Positions 23,747 to 27,588 of a DNA stretch of 27,588 nucleotides are shown here, piece by piece. A program made the position numbers and the translations under genes. Numbering within the stretch: position 1 is the stretch's first letter; every line of letters starts with the position of its first letter. A model generated the notes under the pieces. It had not been told where the DNA came from. It did no database searches and was given only the letters and a program-made list of their open reading frames with translations. The stretch is from Eubacterium sp. CAG:252 (GTDB taxonomy: Bacteria; Bacillota; Clostridia; Lachnospirales; Lachnospiraceae), in assembly GCA_000436535.1 (NCBI GenBank), contig FR886240.1, positions 1-27,588 on the forward strand, written 5' to 3'.

Positions 23747-25198
23747 TTATATATTTCTTAAAACTTCAAGAAGATAATTCCAGCTTCTCTTAACCGATGC
23801 AATATCCATATACTCATCTGGTGTATGGACGTCAACAAGTGTAGGTCCGAAAGATATCATATCAACTCCCGGCATCCTGCCTGAAAGTATGCCACATTCA
23901 AGACCTGCGTGTATAGATGTGACCTCCGGCTCTCTTCCGTATACTGACTTAAAGCTTTCTATCATAACATTTCTTAATCTTGAGTCACTGCTGTACTCCC
24001 ACGCCGGATAATCCGATGTAGTCACAGCCTTTCCACCTGCAAACTCTGCAAATGCTGACACTTTATCAAGCACAAGTCTCTTGCCGCTTGCTGTGTTGCT
24101 TCTTATAAGATACCTGTATACAAGCTTATCATCCTTTATAAATACAGTTCCAAGGTTAAGTGATGTTTCAACCATTCCCTGTATCTGTGTGCTCATCCTG
24201 CACACGCCGTCTATGGCCTGTCCAAGTACATATATGATATTCTTAGATGCCTCAAGTGAATAAATATCAGCGGCTATATCCTTTTTCTCAAGACATATGG
24301 CAATATCCGGCTCTACAGCCTTATATTCCTGCTGAAGAATAGCTTTATATTCCCTGAACTTCTTTACAAATGCTGGCGACTCATCACTGTTTATAGCTAT
24401 AAATGCTGTTGCCTCTTTAGGTATTGCATTTTCCTTGCCGCCGCCTGTTATATCTGATACGCATATATCACATTCTCTCTGTATACCTGTGAGCAGTGAA
24501 CCTAATACCTTGATTGCATTGGCATGCTGCTTGTGTATCTCCACACCTGAATGTCCACCCTGAAGTCCGCCTACTGTTATCTCGTATACAGTATGCACAT
24601 TCTTTGATGATGCCTCCCTGCTTCCAAGCTCTATCTCACACTGTGCCCTCACACCGCCTGCACAGCTTACAAAAAGTACACCCTCTGTTTCTGAGTCTAT
24701 ATTTATAAGCCTTCTTGCTGTAATATCGCTTGTATCAAGTGCCTGCGCACCAAGCATGCCTATCTCTTCATCACTTGTAAGCACTGCCTGAATAGGTGGA
24801 TGTTCAATCGTATCTGATGCCAGTATAGCAAGTATATATGCGACCGCTATTCCATCATCTCCTCCAAGTGTTGTTCCGTCTGCCCATACTCTTTCGCCAT
24901 CTGTACATAAGTCGATACTCTCAAGCTCCATATTCTTATGGCAGTCAGCACTCTTCTCACACACCATATCTATATGTCCCTGAAGTATAAGCGGCTCCTT
25001 GTCTTCATAGCCCTTAGAACCATCCTTAAATATAACAACATTATCAGCCTCATCCCTTCTTACTAAAAGATTGTGGCTGTTGGCAAAATCAACGCAGTAC
25101 TGCGCTATTCTGTCTGTATTTCCTGAACCTCTTGGAATATCTGATATTTCTTTAAAATAAGAGAACACCTCTTTAGGTGATAAATCACTTACTAGCAT
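23747..25198 (-). CDS. pepD: Aminoacyl-histidine dipeptidase (family M20C)
   Basis: PepD hydrolyses dipeptides including carnosine-like Xaa-His with two zinc ions in the cytoplasm. The 483-residue protein starts MLVSDLSPKEVFSYFKEIS. The metal and catalytic residues are visible: H75 in LQGHIDMVC, the aspartate pair of GGDDGIAVA near 114, the glutamate pair of TSDEEIGMLGA at 144-145, the aspartate of LINIDSE and the late histidine of VDVHTPDEY. The lid-domain blocks GGLQGGHSGVEIH and GGGKENAIP are present. The length matches the family. GGAGG lies 4 nt before the start. The divergent symporter gene is 347 nt away. Confidence 0.95.
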   Translation of the reverse strand: MLVSDLSPKEVFSYFKEISDIPRGSGNTDRIAQYCVDFANSHNLLVRRDEADNVVIFKDGSKGYEDKEPLILQGHIDMVCEKSADCHKNMELESIDLCTDGERVWADGTTLGGDDGIAVAYILAILASDTIEHPPIQAVLTSDEEIGMLGAQALDTSDITARRLINIDSETEGVLFVSCAGGVRAQCEIELGSREASSKNVHTVYEITVGGLQGGHSGVEIHKQHANAIKVLGSLLTGIQRECDICVSDITGGGKENAIPKEATAFIAINSDESPAFVKKFREYKAILQQEYKAVEPDIAICLEKKDIAADIYSLEASKNIIYVLGQAIDGVCRMSTQIQGMVETSLNLGTVFIKDDKLVYRYLIRSNTASGKRLVLDKVSAFAEFAGGKAVTTSDYPAWEYSSDSRLRNVMIESFKSVYGREPEVTSIHAGLECGILSGRMPGVDMISFGPTLVDVHTPDEYMDIASVKRSWNYLLEVLRNI

Positions 25199-25545
25199 AG
25201 TTCCTCCTGTTTTAATTCTTACTAATATACAATTATTATCTGATAGACTTTACTATAGTATTATATTAAATCATTTAAATAATTGTCTATATGTATAAGA
25301 ATGAAATATTTTCATAATTATCCAATTCTATCCAAACCTTATCATAAATCGTCAGTTTTTATACTTTTTTTGCTCATATTATTTCTTATGATAAACATTT
25401 TTATCATATGTAAAAGCTTTCCATTGTGATTTTTTGTAATATATATTATCATAGTACCATTGCTGTGTAATGCGTATTAAATAATAAATGCGGCTATTAT
25501 ACGGAATTCATATTAAACATTTATACATTAAGGAGAAACATTTTT
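25199..25545. other. Divergent region between pepD and the symporter gene
   Basis: There is no ORF. A small dyad ATGATAAA/TTTATCAT occurs near 25388-25407, as a possible operator or short hairpin. The promoters of both genes should be here, but no pair of hexamers stands out. The stretch has long A/T runs. Confidence 0.35.
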
Positions 25546-26757
25546 ATGAAAAAAGGTTCTATTTTTCACAGCCTGCCCTTCAAGCTTCTGGTGGGCGTTA
25601 TAGCAGGTGTCGTATTCGGACTTCTGTTTTCTGCCACTGATAGTAACAGGTTCACTGGCGCTGCTTTAAATATTGTTGTTACATTAAAGTATGTTATCAA
25701 CCAGATAATAAACTTTATCATCCCACTTATTATTATTGCATTTATTGCGCCTTCTATAACACAGCTTGGCAAAAATGCTTCAAAACTGCTTCTTATCGCA
25801 GTTTCGATAGCTTATGCATCATCTGTAGGTGCGGCTTTTTTCTCAACTGCTGCCGGATATGTGCTTATACCACATTTATCAATATCACCTACTGTAGATG
25901 GTCTTAAGTCCATACCTGATGCAGTGTTTGAGTTATCTATACCTCAGATTATGCCTGTTATGAGTGCGCTTGTATTCTCAGTTATGATTGGACTTGCTGC
26001 TGCATGGACTAAGGCAGAACTCATTTCAAATATACTGATTGAGTTCCAGAAGATTGTGCTTGCTATTGTAACAAGAATTATGATTCCTATTCTTCCACTT
26101 TTTATAGGACTTACTTTCTGCACACTCTCTTATGAGGGTTCTATCACAAAGCAGGCACCTGTATTCCTTAAGATTATTATTATTGTATTACTTGGACATT
26201 ATATATGGATGGCTCTTTTATATACTATCGCAGGAATATACTCAAAGAAAAATCCTCTCGATGTTATCAAGTGCTACGGACCAGCTTATCTTACAGCTAT
26301 CGGTACTATGTCATCTGCCGCTACTCTTGCAGTTGCACTCCAGTGTGCCGGCAAAGCAAAGCCACTCCGTAAAGATATGGTTTCCTTCGGAATTCCTCTT
26401 TTCTCAAACATCCACCTGTGTGGCTCTGTATTGACTGAGGTATTCTTCTGTATGACAGTTTCCAAAATTCTTTACGGCTCTGTACCGACTGTTGGAACTA
26501 TGCTTTTATTCTGTGTTCTTCTTGGAATATTTGCAATAGGTGCGCCCGGAGTTCCCGGCGGAACTGTTATGGCTTCACTCGGTCTTATAACAAGTGTTCT
26601 TGGCTTTGGCGATACTGGTACAGCCCTTATGCTTACAATATTCGCCCTTCAGGACAGCTTCGGTACAGCCTGCAACGTAACCGGTGACGGCGCGCTTACT
26701 CTTATTCTTACTGGTTATACTGAAAGACATAATATTAAAGAAAGCGCTGAAAATTAG
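25546..26757 (+). CDS. Dicarboxylate/amino acid:cation symporter (DAACS family)
   Basis: The 403-residue protein is a Na+- or H+-coupled carrier of the glutamate/dicarboxylate symporter fold, with about eight membrane helices and two re-entrant hairpins. The first re-entrant loop has the serine-rich GTMSSAATLAVAL near 250. The second has GAPGVPGGTVMASLG near 330, and the last block DSFGTACNVTGDGA (near 370-385) corresponds to the NxxGD substrate and cation site. In sodium-coupled glutamate carriers the residues after NVTGD decide the substrate; here they are GA, so specificity (acidic, neutral amino acid, or dicarboxylate) cannot be fixed. A start ATG at 25546 follows AAGGAG by 10 nt. It is divergent from pepD. 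Confidence 0.9.
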   Translation: MKKGSIFHSLPFKLLVGVIAGVVFGLLFSATDSNRFTGAALNIVVTLKYVINQIINFIIPLIIIAFIAPSITQLGKNASKLLLIAVSIAYASSVGAAFFSTAAGYVLIPHLSISPTVDGLKSIPDAVFELSIPQIMPVMSALVFSVMIGLAAAWTKAELISNILIEFQKIVLAIVTRIMIPILPLFIGLTFCTLSYEGSITKQAPVFLKIIIIVLLGHYIWMALLYTIAGIYSKKNPLDVIKCYGPAYLTAIGTMSSAATLAVALQCAGKAKPLRKDMVSFGIPLFSNIHLCGSVLTEVFFCMTVSKILYGSVPTVGTMLLFCVLLGIFAIGAPGVPGGTVMASLGLITSVLGFGDTGTALMLTIFALQDSFGTACNVTGDGALTLILTGYTERHNIKESAEN

Positions 26758-26793
26758 ACATCTACAAAAATAATTATTAACAAATTATAAACT

Positions 26794-26836
26794 TTAGCAC
26801 TCACCTGTTGACAGTGCTAACAATTAGGACTATAAC
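26794..26836 (+). promoter_or_regulatory. CIRCE element overlapping the hsp20 promoter
   Basis: TTAGCACTC (26794-26802), a 9-nt spacer, then CAGTGCTAA (26812-26820) is the HrcA-binding inverted repeat with one mismatch in the right arm (consensus GAGTGCTAA). The promoter is TTGACA (26808-26813), 17 nt, TATAAC (26831-26836). The mismatched base is the C at 26812, which is also the fifth base of the consensus -35 hexamer. HrcA bound here should block transcription until heat shock. Confidence 0.92.
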
Positions 26837-26995
26837 ATAGTCAGAACAAAGGAAGAGGAGTTAAGAAAAGGAAATAGCTTAACAAACCAACCTGAGTTTA
26901 CAAAGAAACAAGGTAATAGTTCAGATGAATATGTAATCCGCAATGAACGAAATGTTCAGCCGAACAGACAGTTTATTAAAAAGGAGCGATGACTT

Positions 26996-27436
26996 ATGTT
27001 AATGCCTAGTATTTTTGGAGAAAACTTATTTAATGATGATTGGATGAACTTTGGATTTCCTGAAGTTGACAAAGCTTTATATGGCAAGCATGCCGCACAC
27101 GAAATGAAGACTGATGTCAGGGAGACTGACTCAGGTTATGAAGTTGATATCGACTTACCTGGATTTAAGAAGGATGAAATAGATGTACAGCTTGATAATG
27201 GCTATCTTTCAATAAGTGCCGCTAAGGGACTTGATAAGGAAGAGAAGGATAAGGAAGGCAAGTATATCAGAAAAGAGCGTTATGCCGGTTCTATGAGCAG
27301 AAGCTTCTATGTTGGCGATGCCATCACTGAGGATGATATTAAGGCTAAGTATGAAAGTGGTATCTTAAGACTTTCTATTCCTAAGAAAGAAGCTAAACAG
27401 GTTGAAACTACTAAGAGAATTGCTATTGAAGGATAA
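26996..27436 (+). CDS. hsp20: Small heat-shock protein, Hsp20/alpha-crystallin family
   Basis: An ATP-independent chaperone that holds unfolding proteins in large oligomers. The 146-residue protein has a short N-terminal arm (MLMPSIFGENLFNDDWMNFG), an alpha-crystallin domain from about residue 38 to 130 (TDVRETDSGYEVDIDLPGFKKDEI), and the closing GILRLSIPKK motif followed by a short basic tail. The region that usually forms the loop before the second half has YAGSMSRSFYVGD. The start has GGAG 9 nt upstream. The gene is regulated by HrcA (CIRCE at 26794-26820), with a transcript leader of about 150 nt. Confidence 0.95.
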   Translation: MLMPSIFGENLFNDDWMNFGFPEVDKALYGKHAAHEMKTDVRETDSGYEVDIDLPGFKKDEIDVQLDNGYLSISAAKGLDKEEKDKEGKYIRKERYAGSMSRSFYVGDAITEDDIKAKYESGILRLSIPKKEAKQVETTKRIAIEG

Positions 27437-27472
27437 TGTCATAGCAGACTACTATAATGATTAATAAAAAAT

Positions 27473-27569
27473 AACCGCCGCCCTAAACAATGTCTATATA
27501 ATATGTAGTCAAATGTTGCTACTATCTGCTGCTTATTATATAGAGTATGTTTAGGGCGGTGGTTTTTTT
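27473..27569 (+). terminator. Long hairpin terminator after hsp20
   Basis: AACCGCCGCCCTAAACA (27473-27489) pairs with 27548-27564 over 17 bp (one G-U), followed on the plus strand by a T run (27563-27569). The long loop contains further pairing, notably CTATATAATA (27494-27503) with TATTATATAG. It is 36 nt beyond the hsp20 stop. The A run before it would let it also act on the opposite strand. Confidence 0.85.
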
Positions 27570-27588
27570 GAGTGTGTGAAACTTTTTC

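Noticed and set aside
1..27588. CRISPR array, tRNA, rRNA, integrase or transposase
   Set aside because: None was found on reading both strands; the only repeats are those listed.

Overview
The window looks like chromosomal DNA from a low-GC anaerobic Firmicute, most likely a Lachnospiraceae (Lachnospira/Eubacterium eligens, Coprococcus or Butyrivibrio type). This is inferred from AT-rich intergenic DNA, strong AGGAGG-type ribosome binding sites, long-form HPF next to secA, a CIRCE-controlled small heat-shock gene, and protein families such as M18 and M20C peptidases, DUF819 and 7TM-GGDEF-EAL proteins. No species is assigned. I found no tRNA, rRNA, CRISPR array, transposase or phage gene.

Layout. 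Positions 1-2700 carry the 5' two thirds or less of a secA gene that runs off the window, then two gene relics (a GGDEF fragment and a FeoA-like fragment), then the hibernation factor gene hpf. Positions 2700-3270 are gene-free and hold a cluster of DnaA-box-like sites. Positions 3268-8571 hold an SDR oxidoreductase with a tandem-repeat N-terminus, a class C beta-lactamase-like serine hydrolase, a CgeB-type glycosyltransferase and aroA. Positions 8875-13818 hold citrate synthase, a YcxB-like membrane protein overlapping a GNAT acetyltransferase, and a divergent SDR-dus operon. Positions 13834-19772 hold an M18 aminopeptidase, an anchored surface protein, a 7TM-PAS-GGDEF-EAL c-di-GMP protein and a GntR/FCD regulator. 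Positions 20019-27436 hold a shortened DUF2000 protein, a dGTPase-like HD hydrolase, a DUF819 membrane protein, pepD, a divergent dicarboxylate/amino-acid symporter and a CIRCE-controlled hsp20.

Main find. A family of highly structured intergenic repeats is present at 5708-5916, 19807-19894 and 23555-23729, with a probable short relative at 20301-20391. The copies share imperfect terminal inverted repeats and a series of hairpins whose stems are kept while the bases change (for example GGATTGT/ACAATCC in one copy and GGATTAC/GTAATCC in another). The three main copies have the same orientation and each ends about 34-35 nt before the start codon of the downstream minus-strand gene. They may be MITEs or a dispersed structured leader RNA.

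Regulatory logic visible in the sequence. The GntR gene and the DUF2000 gene diverge from a pair of 18-bp operators, and the perfect one supplies TTGCAT as a -35 in both directions. The YcxB and SDR promoters share one -35 hexamer. The hsp20 promoter is a near-consensus sigma-A promoter whose -35 lies inside a CIRCE element. Strong intrinsic terminators follow hpf, the first SDR, DUF819 and hsp20.
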